A stretch of DNA of 64,000 nt. Origin: Aphanomyces cochlioides (taxonomy: Eukaryota > Oomycota > Saprolegniomycetes > Saprolegniales > Verrucalvaceae). The notes beneath the pieces are model-generated. The model had not been told where the DNA came from. It was given only the letters and a program-made list of their open reading frames with translations, and searched no databases. Position 1 is the stretch's first letter; every line of letters begins with the position of its first letter. Below, in pieces: positions 22,659 to 32,997 of the stretch. The stretch covers positions 372,001 to 436,000 of the forward strand of contig JAHQRK010000029.1 of the NCBI GenBank assembly GCA_019828595.1, written 5' to 3'. Position numbers and translations under genes: made by a program.

Positions 22659-23290
22659 AAACCATGAAAAATAAAGAAATGTTTTTAGGGCGGGTCTGGA
22701 TGCCACCAAAAATCGCATAAAAATGCCAAAAAATGCCATAATTCGAAATATGCCATAATTTTCAATTTTGACTGTCTAGATTCTAGATGCCACCTTCTCA
22801 AAGAATTTTTTGTCACAATTTTCTGGAGTTTTGGCCAAATTATGCCATAAAAAATGGACCAAATTGGTCTATTTTATTTATGACATATTTTCGTCATGAA
22901 CGTACTGATCGAGTCAAGCTTGAGATTCAGCTTGTCATCTCTACAAAAATACACGCACACACTATATATTATCACTGTTGCATGTTCTAACACTCTGAGA
23001 AGCGACAGTGATCGAGCCTTGCTCATCTCTGGCTCATTTCAAAGTTTCCGGTCGGAAGAGACTGACACAGTAGTTTGACAACAATCGTCTGTACCGGTTA
23101 TGTTGAAGTTTCTTGTGGGCCTCAAGTTGTGGCATCCAGACAAATAACAAATTCTCCAACTATTCCATTTTAAATTGTGAATTTGGAACTTTGGAAAAAT
23201 TTTGCAAAATGTCATTTCAGTTTTATGGAATAAAAAAATTGATGGGCATCCAAACCCGCCCTTAGAACATTTCTTTATTTTTCATGGTTT
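22659..23290. mobile_element. MITE-like element with about 45-bp terminal inverted repeats
   Basis: Left end AAACCATGAAAAATAAAGAA then ATG, then GGGCGGGTCTGGATGCC (22659-22703). Right end is its complement, with GGGCATCCAAACCCGCCC then CATTTCTTTATTTTTCATGG (23244-23290). Interior is AT-rich with repeated ATGCCA words and no transposase. Confidence 0.65.
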
Positions 23291-23329
23291 TGTTAGTTCA
23301 CAGCTGTCAGTTATTGTTACATACACTCT

Positions 23330-23810
23330 AAATTGTGAACGGGGTGAAATATGTATCTATTTTTCCAAATCTATTGAAATCTATAGCCAATCAGAATCGA
23401 GTACATGTCTTCTTCACAAAAACACACACAAAACACACATTCAAACTTTTCTTTATTGAATGTACTTTCACATTACACTTGAACTCACTATACCTGAATA
23501 GTATTTGAGAATATTTCAATTTTTAGTCAAAAATACAAATTTCAGTGAAAAAGACAATATTTATGTTTAAAAAATTGATTTGATACGAATTTCCAGACCC
23601 CGTTCAATCGAATCACGCCGGTGGATCGATTCACCAATCGACGCCATTGGCTGATAAATATTTTGAGCGATTGTGATTGGCTGAATAAAATTTTAAAGAA
23701 AGTACAGTTTCCATGAGAGAAAGTACTGTTCTAATTTTCATTCATCCAATCTATTGGCGCGATTGGAGATTGATACAAAAAACGAATCCAAATTGGGAAA
23801 TTTCTAGCGA
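23330..23810. repeat. CCAAT-type dispersed repeat copy
   Basis: Shares with 655-1190 (inverted orientation) the phrases AAACACACACAAAACACACA, AGTGAAAAAGACAATAT, CCAGACCCCGTTCAATCGA and GATTGGCTGA. Noncoding. Confidence 0.55.
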
Positions 23811-24160
23811 ATCCACAATACTCCACACGCTTTGATATCCAGTATTGGACATTTCAAACATGTGAAATTATTGACACCCAAGCCGAGTACCATGCCACCA
23901 CGCGGCTTTCGTCGCTTCTAACTTGCCTCATACGTTTCATTCGTGCTGAGAGTTTCCCCCATATGGCCCACAGTCCTGTCGGCTCCGGCGTCACCATGGA
24001 GCAGCCTCGACAGGCATCTCAATCCCATGAGGAGTATAATACATTGCTAGTGATTCTTGTGTAGCAACATCAAACACTGCGAAAGCAAAAGCAAAAAGAC
24101 ATGAATCATTAAGAAGTCGCAGCGATTGACGCGTTCGTCTACTTCTTACGCAGCAGCGAG

Positions 24161-25549
24161 TTAGCCGCGGCGGGCACCACGACGACGACCACCGCGGCGA
24201 CTACGGCGACCACGGCGAAAACGGCGACGTCCAGCGGCCGTCAATTCACGCGTCGTTTCGTCGGCTTCGTCTTGAGCTTCTTCGACACTCACAAGGGCAC
24301 GGCGTCCTCGGCCGCGACGTCCTAGGCCACGATGTCCAAGGCCGCGACGACGACTGCGGCGACCACGGCGACGTCCAGCGGCCGTCAATTCACGCGTCGT
24401 TTCGTCGGCTTCGTCTTGAGCTTCTTCGACACTCACAAGGGCACGGCGTCCTCGGCCGCGACGTCCTAGGCCACGATGTCCAAGGCCGCGACGACGACTG
24501 CGGCGACCACGGCGACGTCCAGCGGCCGTCAATTCACGCGTCGTTTCGTCGGCTTCGTCTTGAGCTTCTTCGACACTCACAAGGGCACGGCGTCCTCGGC
24601 CGCGACGTCCTAGGCCACGATGTCCAAGGCCGCGACGACGACTGCGGCGACCACGGCGACGTCCAGCGGCCGTCAATTCACGCGTCGTTTCGTCGGCTTC
24701 GTCTTGAGCTTCTTCGACACTCACAAGGGCACGGCGTCCTCGGCCGCGACGTCCTAGGCCACGATGTCCAAGGCCGCGACGACGACTGCGGCGACCACGG
24801 CGACGTCCAGCGGCCGTCAATTCACGCGTCGTTTCGTCGGCTTCGTCTTGAGCTTCTTCGACACTCACAAGGGCACGGCGTCCTCGGCCGCGACGTCCTA
24901 GGCCACGATGTCCAAGGCCGCGACGACGACTGCGGCGACCACGGCGACGTCCAGCGGCCGTCAATTCACGCGTCGTTTCGTCGGCTTCGTCTTGAGCTTC
25001 TTCGACACTCACAAGGGCACGGCGTCCTCGGCCGCGACGTCCTAGGCCACGATGTCCAAGGCCGCGACGACGACTGCGGCGACCACGGCGACGTCCAGCG
25101 GCCGTCAATTCACGCGTCGTTTCGTCGGCTTCGTCTTGAGCTTCTTCGACACTCACAAGGGCACGGCGTCCTCGGCCGCGACGTCCTAGGCCACGATGTC
25201 CAAGGCCGCGACGACGACTGCGGCGACCACGGCGACGTCCAGCGGCCGTCAATTCACGCGTCGTTTCGTCGGCTTCGTCTTGAGCTTCTTCGACACTCAC
25301 AAGGGCACGGCGTCCTCGGCCGCGACGTCCTAGGCCACGATGTCCAAGGCCGCGACGACGACCGCGGCGACCACGGCGACGTCCAGCGGCCGTCAATTCA
25401 CGCGTCGTTTCGTCTTGAGCAGAAGCAGTCACTTTGTACTCGGCGGATAAAGCACGGGAGGCTTCAAACGCAGTGGGTTCATTCACTTGCTCTTGGTGAA
25501 ACGCAAGAGCGGCCGTCGCAGCAAACACGAGAGAGAGAAAGATGCGCAT
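24161..25549 (-). CDS. Secreted Arg-rich repeat protein, family B
   Basis: A 462-residue protein. Signal peptide MRIFLSLVFAATAALA, then FHQEQVNEPTAFEASRALS, whose RALS (32-35) sits where other members of the cluster have R-x-L-x. From residue 46 there are eight near-identical 48-residue repeats, each containing ADETTRELTAAGRRRGRR, then GLGHRGLGRRGRGRR, then an acidic spacer ALVSVEEAQDE. A Gly/Arg-only tail closes the protein. Each unit alternates a strongly basic block with an acidic linker. Dibasic sites are abundant, so Kex2-type processing into cationic peptides is possible. RG-rich blocks also fit RNA binding or nucleolar targeting in a host. The ATG at 25549 is 23 nt after a perfect initiator. 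Paralogues: 34775, 38319, 48927, 52147. Function not known. Confidence 0.8.
   Translation of the reverse strand: MRIFLSLVFAATAALAFHQEQVNEPTAFEASRALSAEYKVTASAQDETTRELTAAGRRRGRRGRRRGLGHRGLGRRGRGRRALVSVEEAQDEADETTRELTAAGRRRGRRSRRRGLGHRGLGRRGRGRRALVSVEEAQDEADETTRELTAAGRRRGRRSRRRGLGHRGLGRRGRGRRALVSVEEAQDEADETTRELTAAGRRRGRRSRRRGLGHRGLGRRGRGRRALVSVEEAQDEADETTRELTAAGRRRGRRSRRRGLGHRGLGRRGRGRRALVSVEEAQDEADETTRELTAAGRRRGRRSRRRGLGHRGLGRRGRGRRALVSVEEAQDEADETTRELTAAGRRRGRRSRRRGLGHRGLGRRGRGRRALVSVEEAQDEADETTRELTAAGRRRGRRSRRRGLGHRGLGRRGRGRRALVSVEEAQDEADETTRELTAAGRRRFRRGRRSRRGGRRRGARRG
24266..25414 (-). repeat. 144-bp tandem repeat array, eight units
   Basis: Eight in-frame units of 144 bp (the promoter-proximal one 3 bp shorter) encode the 48-residue protein repeat. 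Units are almost identical in DNA, including third positions; one visible exception is ACCGCGGCG versus ACTGCGGCG near 25361 in the promoter-proximal unit. Recent unit homogenisation is implied. Confidence 0.85.
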
Positions 25550-25559
25550 CGTGGAGAGT

Positions 25560-25573
25560 AAATTGGAGAATGA
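25560..25573 (-). promoter_or_regulatory. Oomycete initiator of the 24161-25549 gene
   Basis: TCATTCTCCAATTT on the minus strand, within CTCATTCTCCAATTTACTCT, is a full match to the oomycete Inr core. The A lies 23 nt upstream of the ATG. Confidence 0.75.
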
Positions 25574-26278
25574 GAATGCCGACGCTCCGTCGACTCAATC
25601 TGCTCATCGTCGAATTGTGCTGCGAAGAACGACGTGGCGAACATGCCAAGAAGTCGACGTGGGCCTCTCATCGGTGGCCTTTCCAATGGGTTTCACGACC
25701 AAGATCACACAAAGATTTGTGACTCGCTACCTGTTGTTGAACCGCATGGCGACGTGGGTTCCATCGTGATTACACACGATACGTGATTGTGGGTGCACAT
25801 TCGTCGACGCGCTTGGACTCTTGCGGTCAGCTCATGCTTCAGCACTATCTCCTTGCTGCGGCTTTCTCGTCGTTCTAGTGGCGACAGGGGATGTAGTAGA
25901 CGGGCAAACGATAGCTCTTGATGAAAAAGAAAACATGATACGAAGAACGAGCATATCCCTTGCAAAGTCCAAGGATGAAAATCCTTCACGTCTGAGCTCC
26001 CGTCACATGCAATCGAAAGCGTAGTGCCAAACCACGTTGAGTTCATGGCCACACGCCAGATCCATATTGGATTATGTAGTCGAAATGACAGGGATATCTC
26101 AATTTGCAACATTCTCTCACACCAACCTCGTGGGCTTCACGAGAGGTGCAGAAGCTCGGAGCCTTTTCACTTGTGTCGTGGAGCTTGTAGTGCCAAAAGG
26201 AAACACTGCAGAGTTGACATGGGAGGCCTTGCGGTAGCTCGACAAAATCTGGAAGAAATCGATACCGTGAACGCAACG
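25574..26278. other. Intergenic with a decayed promoter-like module
   Basis: No intact gene. At about 26090 the plus strand has GGGATATCTCAATTTGCAAC followed by ATTCTCTCAC, one of several degenerate copies of a module that elsewhere reads TCATTTTGCAAGTTTCTCTC (27.9, 33.6, 40.5, 46.2, 50.2 kb). Confidence 0.4.
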
Positions 26279-26303
26279 TAAATGTATATTTCAGTTTAGG
26301 AAG
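26279..26303 (-). promoter_or_regulatory. Conserved 3'-flank element of family B
   Basis: Minus strand CTTCCTAAACTGAAATATAC followed by ATTTA, about 35 nt after the stop of the broken gene at 26339. The same element follows the stops at 34775, 39371, 49226 and 52147. Likely 3' UTR or polyadenylation-region sequence. Confidence 0.6.
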
Positions 26304-26338
26304 ACCGTAAAGTATCGGTCGAATCGCTCGACTACAGC

Positions 26339-26577
26339 TTAGGCCGCGGCGCGGTGGCGTTGGCCACCACGGCGACCGCCACAACGGCCAGATGCCGTGA
26401 ATACGCACATCGTTTCATCAGCTTCGACAACGTCAGCTTCTTCGCCGCCAACACCGCCTTGGGGCGGTCCACCGCCAAAGCCGTGGCGCATGCCACGGAA
26501 ACCACCATGACGGCGGGCAGGGTGATTACCAAAGGCGGCTGACAAAGCGCGGGAGTCTTCGATTGCGATGGGTTCAT
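26339..26577 (-). pseudogene. Family B gene fragment lacking its signal peptide
   Basis: Encodes NEPIAIEDSRALSAAFG, a short Gly/Arg segment (GGFRGMRHGFGGG), EEADVVEADETMCVF, and a basic tail ending RHRAAA. It is the single-unit equivalent of the 34775 and 38319 genes. Compared with those, about 105 bp carrying the ATG and signal peptide are missing: coding sequence at 26577 joins directly to promoter sequence ACATCTCGGTCGTCGACTCG that normally lies some 40 nt upstream of the ATG. Therefore not expressible as a secreted protein. Internal residues also differ (Cys replacing Arg or Gly). Confidence 0.75.
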
Positions 26578-27278
26578 TCAAACATCTCGGTCGTCGACTC
26601 GTGGGGGAGGACTGGACTGGTTGCTTGTTGTAGAGTTTGTAGCATGACGCCACCAACGGGCTGAGAATCCGAGAGGGGAACCCACGTCCAAGGCCTCGAC
26701 ACGACAGAACAACATGGATGGGTTCGTTGGTGCTTGTTGTTAGGATTGACGTGTTTCATCGGTCCGAGGCAATATCTTGCCGACAAATGCCGAGTTTTAT
26801 CGATGGGGGAGACCACTGCAGAATGGATTGCGCGGGCGTAAACCATCGAGAAATTGCGTCGCTTTATTCGTTTTTATTTTTTTATTTTTTAAAATAAAAA
26901 TAAATACGAATTATTAAAAAAAATTAAAAAAATACGAATAAAGCGACGCAATTTCTTAACTTTGATTACACCTAGTGTGTCTCGCCCTCTGTGTTTCTTG
27001 CCTTTCTCGATGGTTTACGCCCGCGCAATCCATTCTGCAGTGGTCTCCCCCATCGATAAAACTCGGCATTTGTCGGCAAGATATTGCCTCGGACCGATGA
27101 AACACGTCAATCCTAACAACAAGCACCAACGAACCCATCCATGTTGTTCTGTCGTGTCGAGGCCTTGGACGTGGGTTCCCCTCTCGGATTCTCAGCACGA
27201 TGATGGCGTCATGCTACAAACTCTACAACAAGCAACCAGTCCAGTCCTCCCCCACGAGTCGACGACCGAGATGTTTGA
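26578..27278. repeat. Small palindrome of two head-to-head family B promoters
   Basis: Arms 26578-26853 and 27003-27278 are inverted copies of the family B promoter region (ATCCATTCTGCAGTGGTCTC, AACTCGGCATTTGTCGG), matching 35.7-35.96 kb and 38.02-38.28 kb. One short difference (CCAACGGG versus ACGATGA near 27200) is visible. The arrangement copies, in compact form, the head-to-head layout of the giant palindrome. Confidence 0.8.
26851..26954. repeat. 104-bp AT-rich foldback at the small palindrome centre
   Basis: AAATTGCGTCGCTTTATTCG at 26851 is repeated inverted ending at 26954, with A/T runs between. It forms its own hairpin inside the larger inverted repeat, offset about 26 bp from the outer symmetry axis. 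Confidence 0.7.
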
Positions 27279-27311
27279 TTCTTGCATTATTCAATTTTCC
27301 ATCTCGCCATT

Positions 27312-27407
27312 ATGCACATCTTGCTCTCTCTTGTTGTCGCTGCGACTGATGAAACATATCCAATCGCGGGAGTTCAACATTGGCTTGGCACCGAGCGCAC
27401 GCCTTAA
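27312..27407 (+). pseudogene. Truncated family B signal-peptide exon at palindrome edge
   Basis: Plus strand ATG follows a perfect copy of the family B initiator (CATTATTCAATTT) and encodes MHILLSLVVAATDE, clearly the family signal peptide, then runs into unrelated sequence and stops after 31 residues. The break coincides with the outer boundary of the giant palindrome (27349). Confidence 0.65.
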
Positions 27408-28849
27408 GAAACGCATGGCTGTAGTTGTTTCACTCGGCGCGATCACAGCGATTGGGGAAAAGACACGTGGTCACACAGAGAGAGCGAACGCTTCGTAGCT
27501 CAAGATGTCGTCTTGCCATTTTGAGCCTTCCTCATATTTCCGCTAAGGTTTGTCGAGCCTTGGCCTCGTGTATTTTACGGCGTGGCAAATTACCTGAAAG
27601 GCTGCTTCGTCCGTTCTATTTTATCTTCGCCATTGGACTTTTGAACTGAGATTTAGCGAGATTATCTCACGTCAGCTAAAAGTCGGCGAAGCTAGTCTAC
27701 TCAGTTGGAGCGACAAAGTCGCTTTCTCCCTAGCTAACAGTGTCAAATATACTTGCCTTGTCAAAGGTATCTGTGGCCGGAAGCCGCGGGACAACTCTGG
27801 AAGCGATCAACCTTTTCATGGCACGGCTGGGATCAAGGCATAGAAAACATTTAGCCACACAACTTGCATGGTTTCCTGGACATGAACATTCAACCGGATG
27901 ATTGGGATATCTCATTTTGCAAGTTTCTCTCACTCGATTCCATCCGCATTTCTTCGAGTGGGGCAAGAAGGTCTTCCACGAGCATTCACTCGCGTCTTGG
28001 AGCCTAAAACACCAATGCCTACAGCTTCAGTTGCCACGCAGGAAGACAACGGTCTCGTCCGTGTTGTTGCGATCTCATCTTTCAACGATGACTTGGTCTG
28101 CAATGTGCATCAAGCACGAAAACTCGAAGTTGGACCGTGCTCTGTTGTGAAACGGAGACGTTTCCTCGGAGGCAAGTAACGGGAATGAACATCTCGACGA
28201 GTCCAGAGCTTGAAGTCGAGTCTCCATCACTTGCCAAGGCCATTGCGAAATAACGTTTGTACGTGCAACATCAAGAATAGAGTGCTAAATAGTCTCTCTG
28301 TCCCATCCAGACATCGTGCTAGCGGTGGCTGTCCTGTACTAGTCGACAAACTCGTTGCTGGCTTTGGCTTTTAGTGACTGACCTACATTACAAATTGTTG
28401 CTGCTCGAATCGACTGGATGGCCCATCACCGGCGTTTTTCATCGAAATGGTCCTCGTCATTGATGGCATCGAGGTCGCCCCGTTGTTCTCGTGCTACTAT
28501 AATTGCCTGGGTGCAACAATAGCCATGACATAGACTCGCAAGGAAGCAACCATATAAATTTCACAACTGCTCGTCGTTGAATGTCTTGCAACAATTACAA
28601 AGTCCATCAAATGGGGGATGAGCTACAATAGGAGACAAGACTGTTCAACAGTCGGTCGTGATAGTCGTTCACCAACAAGCATAAACCAATCCCCCCCAAT
28701 AATATGACGGGCTACCTACGCCTGTGGATTTGAATCTTGGAGGAAAACCCGCGGCGAAACATCCATACACAACCTCCTCCTGCCGACGCACCACGTTGTG
28801 CAAGACTCGACAATGGTCCCCAATCATTACCTTAACATATTATTAGTAT

Positions 28850-29345
28850 TGTTGATTTGAAACGAATTTCCAGACCCCGTTCAATCGAATCACGCCGGCG
28901 GATCGACTCACCAATCGACGCCATTGGCTAATAAATATATTGGGCAATTGTGATTGGCTGAATATTTTTTTTTAGAGTGTGCTTTTGATACAAAATTGTG
29001 AGGATCGACCGAGGTTTCGAATCGATTCCGAATCGAACGGGCTTCTCTGATTGGCTAGAATTAAAAAAATTAAATTAGTCAGCCAATCAGAATCGATCAA
29101 CCACCTACTCACGCAAAACACACACTGACACACACCACTTCAGTATGATGAAATCGATTTGAAAATGAATTTGCTTTTTGGTCAAAACCACAAATTTGGT
29201 TGAAAATGACAATACATGAGAGGAAGTACTGTTCTAATTTTCATTTATCCAATGTATTGGAAATTGATACAAAAACCAATTCAAATTGGGAAATTCCTCG
29301 TAAAATCTTTTTTGTATTGTCTTTTTCACCCAAATTTGTATTTTT
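28850..29345. repeat. Composite CCAAT-type repeats (mirrored at about 44803-45298)
   Basis: Contains CCAGACCCCGTTCAATCGAA, GACCGAGGTTTCGAATCGAT, CACACTGACACACACCACTT and GGTCAAAACCACAAATTTGG, i.e. two family members side by side. This copy has the uninterrupted site CACTTCAGTATGATGAAATC used to define the insertion at 7220-8528. Noncoding. Confidence 0.55.
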
Positions 29346-29629
29346 TTTACCAAAATTGAACTAACGGGTAGACATGCCCCAGTTGTTTCAGATCCCCAAC
29401 GCTGGTTCAATCCAGTTCCTGCTAGTATTTGCAACGTCAACTCCAAGAACGACCAGCAAGTAGTCGACGCCTGTTTTGTCTGATCTTCGCCGGTAAATCC
29501 AAATGGCCACGAATGGGCGCCCATTTCACCTTCTCAATAAATTCGCCGCGAGGAGGGGTGTCACTTATGCCGACCAGAGAAAGGATGATATCATATTTTT
29601 TATATTCCCCCGTCGTCAAGCAATTTAAC

Positions 29630-30260
29630 TTTCCTATGCAATTGTCCTTTTCGATGAAATGTGTACGAGGACTTTTGCCAAATCGCATATACGTAAATCG
29701 TCTGTATTGAATTTAATATTGAATATTGTATTGTCATTTTCAACCAAATTTGTGGTTTTGACCAAAAAGCGAACCCATTTTGATCACACTGAGTGAGTTA
29801 GGTGGCTGATCGATCCTGATTGGCTGACTAATTTTCACTTTTTAATTCTAGCCAATCAGAGAAGCCCGTTCGATTTTGAAACCTCGGTCGATCCTCACAA
29901 TTTTGTATCAAACAAAAACAACGCACAATATGCACACAATATGCAGACAAATTTAAGTACAATTTTATCCAAGCAATTATACTGAACTAATTCCACCAAC
30001 AAGATGCATCCAAGAATACCGTTATGCATGAACTGTATGCCTACTACTCCCTCGTTATGAAGCGTTAAGACTTCGTGTGTATCTACTGTCAGTCAGCGAA
30101 ATTCCCAAAGTCACGTAATAATGTGATTTGATTGGTCGAAATATGGAAAATAATGACACTTGATTGGCTAGTCGATTTTTCGTCGTATTCGATCGTGTGG
30201 CATCATAGAGCTCGTCAGCAATCAAATTAACTTGATTATATATTTTAGTCAAGCCTCACA
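29630..30260. repeat. Dispersed repeat with nested MITE (mirrored at about 43885-44515)
   Basis: The outer sequence matches 51345-51733 and 57585-57980 (AATCGACTAGCCAATCA, CGACCAATCAAATCACATTA, ATGCGATTTGGC). In this copy a 190-bp CCAAT-type element (about 29720-29920; mirror 44226-44426) interrupts it. Noncoding. Confidence 0.55.
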
Positions 30261-30736
30261 CAATTGCACAGCATAACTTCGTAGAATATTACAGTCAAAT
30301 TGGCGTAAAGAGCAAATAAGACCTCATCCATCCACAGCAGCACAAGAATGTGCCATGCTCAAATCATCTACTGTCTGATTTCGAAGTGATTTTGGCTTCG
30401 TCGTCAAGTCAATTGCGGATAGTAGATGACTAGGCATGCGCATTTTTGGTTAACTTTTGTCTATCTCATGTCTGATTGTTTGGTCTCCAACAACCTTTGA
30501 TTTCTCCTACCTTACACGCGCCATTCTAAAGGAGTAAATCCATAGATCTCATTCTATAGACCAGCAGGACACTACAACAAGTATTCCAACCATTCCAATA
30601 TATGCTTCAGCATCGTTGAGCACTGAGATGACTCTCAAAACCTGTTTGCAGCAACAGTCTCTTGATTCTGTTGCTGTCAACAGACTTTTCAATCCATGCC
30701 GATGCTCGATCATGCCTTGACATACGACTGCTTGTA

Positions 30737-32355
30737 CAGTGCGTCACGAAAGTCTGCACCCCCTGATAGAAAATTGACGTTTACTCAATTATCTCACAAA
30801 CTAGCCAGCATATCGCGATGTGAATTGAATCGACAGAGTCCCAATGAAGTAGCACTCATAGAACTAACGCAAAGAGCGGTTTTACTCACGCCTACTACGA
30901 TAGACATGAGCAAGAGTGAACAGTGCAACTGTCAAAAGTCTACACCCCCAACAGGTTTAACAACAAAAAATGAATATGTATTACGATCTAATATTTCGTA
31001 GAACCACCTTTGGCTGCAATAACGTCCGCCAAACGATTAGGCATGGATTTGATCAACTTTTGAATGAAATCCAAAGGGATTTCATCCCACAAGCGGCAAA
31101 TCCGTCGTTTCAATCCTTCCTTCGAAGTTGGCGGGCAATCACGGATCCTAAGACCTATCCACGCCCACACGTGTTCAATAGGATTAAGGTCTGGGCTTTG
31201 TGGAGGGTGTTCAAGGGTTGTCACGGCATTTTCATCGAGAAAATTGAGAACTCTCTTTTCCTTGTGAATCGGTGCATTATCTTGTTGGAAGATAAAATCG
31301 ACCGGCTAATCCAATTGGGCAAAATTGTTGGGTAATTCATCCAATAAGAGGTCAATATAATCACACGAATTCATTGTCCCTTCGCAAAAGCGCAGAGTTC
31401 CAACACCATTGTAATTTATGGCCCCCCACACCATGACCGAATCGCGCCCACTTTTAAATGTCGGTGCAAGACATTCATCCTTGTATTCTTCTCCAGGCCT
31501 ACGCCAAACGTAGACCCTCCCATTCGAGCCATGCAAATTAAATGGTCTTTCATCTGTAAAAAGGACACACTTCCAGTCATCCGAAGTCCACAGTTGATGC
31601 TCCAGGGCAAATTTGAGACGCTTTTCTCGGTTGGCTTTTGAAATAAATGGCTTCTTTATAGCCACACGACCATTTAAGCCCCATTCACGAATGCGACGAC
31701 GAAAAGTTTCGAGCGAAATCTCTTTGTCGTATAGCGTAAGGAACGATCTTTGCAAAGTTTCGGCACTGACTCGTCGATTTTTCATAACTTCACGGCGAAT
31801 TTCGCGATCGTCATATTCGTTGGTGACGCGAGGTCGCCCAGATCTCGGAGCAATCATCGTTTGGCGGTTCTTTTTGAACTTTCGGAGGATTGTTTTAACG
31901 GAGGAAAGGGGCATATCGAGTTCCTTAGCAATTTTCTTGCTTCCAAGGCCATTTTTATGCTTGTTAATGACAGTGAGTCGCATGTCATCAGAGTATTGTT
32001 TTCCTTGGCGTTGAGAAGACATCACATAGTGTTTGAGGCGTTTAATTATATCGAGGGTAAATTGCAAGTGAATGAAACGTTCTCGCATCAACTGGAGTTC
32101 AAATTACACTGCTGAATTTTGATTTTGCGCTGAAATATTGCTGAGGGGTGCAAACTTTTGACAGTGGTACTAATTTTGGATTGAAATTTTAGAGCCCATA
32201 GAGATCCAATCACATTTATGAATTCTACAGAGACAAAGCCAAATGTATTACCTATTGATTGAACTATTCAGGTTTATCAAATGACGACTTGATTGTGAGT
32301 AACAACAAAAAATGTGAAAAGAACAATGGGGGGTGCAGACTTTCGTGACCCACTG
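30737..32355 (-). mobile_element. Tc1/mariner transposon, left palindrome arm
   Basis: Terminal inverted repeats: left CAGTGCGTCACGAAAGTCTG continuing CACCCCC (30737), and right the complement with CAGTGGGTCACGAAAGTCTG (ending 32355). TA duplications at 30735-30736 and 32356-32357. Length 1,619 bp with a full-length DD34E transposase reading frame carrying one stop. Confidence 0.9.
30988..32022 (-). pseudogene. Tc1 transposase (DD34E) with one in-frame TAG
   Basis: From the ATG at 32022 (MSSQRQGKQYSDDM), about 344 residues are readable. The N-terminal paired-type HTH contains KKIAKELDMPLSSVKTILRK; a basic linker GRPRVT follows. Catalytic residues: first D in VLFTDERPF, second D in FQQDNAPIH, E in SPDLNPIEHVW with 34 residues between the last two, the Tc1 spacing. 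A TAG after NNFAQLD (near 31306) interrupts an otherwise continuous frame, which resumes with PVDFIFQQDN. The same TAG is in the right-arm copy, so it predates the inverted duplication. Without read-through the catalytic core is incomplete. Sits in a Tc1 element with intact TIRs. Confidence 0.88.
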
Positions 32356-32558
32356 TACCTACAGAGACTGCATGTGTGATGACTGTGTGGTTGCAAAGAG
32401 ACTTCGCAATTTACGCCGCAGCATGATCGACCATTGGCATGAATCTCAACGCCTGGTCTTGATAACAGTCTCTTGATAATTCTGTTGCCATAGACAGACT
32501 TTAGACTGCATGCTCATGCTCAATGATCTCTAAAGATAAGGTGGAAGGTAAATTTATG

Positions 32559-32663
32559 ACAGTTGTTTTCGTCGTTTTAAAGACGAAAACAACTGTAAAA
32601 ACAAAAATCGTCTTTTTAAAGACGAAAAGAAATTTAATAACGTTATCTTTTTAGAAAAAGATA
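32559..32663. other. Three consecutive hairpins (mirrored at 41484-41588)
   Basis: Stem 1: ACAGTTGTTTTCGTC (32559-32573) with its complement at 32582-32596, 15 bp perfect. Stem 2: CGTCTTT..AAAGACG at 32609-32624. Stem 3: TATCTTTTT..AAAAAGATA at 32644-32663. Function unknown; could be remnants of foldback termini. Confidence 0.6.
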
Positions 32664-32689
32664 GTACGAGTGGATTCAAATTTTCCCAA

Positions 32690-32830
32690 CCTGGCTATCA
32701 AACTTGGAATCAAGACCAGCCAATCAGCGTCCAGACTTTGTTTTAAACACACACAAAACACACCAACACACACACATGTACTTTCCGATTATACTTGAAT
32801 TCACTATAGACATTTTTTGATCACATATGA
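32690..32830. repeat. CCAAT-type repeat fragment (mirrored at 41317-41457)
   Basis: Shares AAACACACACAAAACACACC and CCGATTATACTTGAATTCAC with the left end of the 655-1190 element. Lies just upstream of the secreted gene at 32998. Confidence 0.5.
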
Positions 32831-32974
32831 ATTTGAAGCAAATTTCGCCTTGCAAATAGATTTATACTTGAAGTTTGTATGCGTGACATCCGTCTTGTGC
32901 AGGGTAACGCCAGTCGACACAACAAGCAACTAATTGTACTTGTTGCACATGAGTCGACCGAGCTTTGACCATCG

Positions 32975-32987
32975 CATTTGAAAATTG
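32975..32987 (+). promoter_or_regulatory. Initiator-like element before the 32998 gene
   Basis: CATTTGAAAATTG resembles the oomycete Inr core; the A is 22 nt upstream of the ATG. Mirrored at 41160-41172. Confidence 0.5.
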
Positions 32988-32997
32988 ACTCTCCACC

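Noticed and set aside
24161..25414. CRISPR-like interpretation of the regular 144-bp and 159-bp repeats
   Set aside because: Units are contiguous, coding and in frame, with no spacers; eukaryotic context.
26962..27498. 178-codon plus-strand frame across the small palindrome
   Set aside because: It is promoter sequence of family B read as protein; the same sequence lies untranslated upstream of the ATGs at 35668 and 38319.
30988..32022. Reassigned TAG codon explaining the Tc1 interruption
   Set aside because: Oomycetes use the standard code, and other genes here end normally; a nonsense mutation is simpler.
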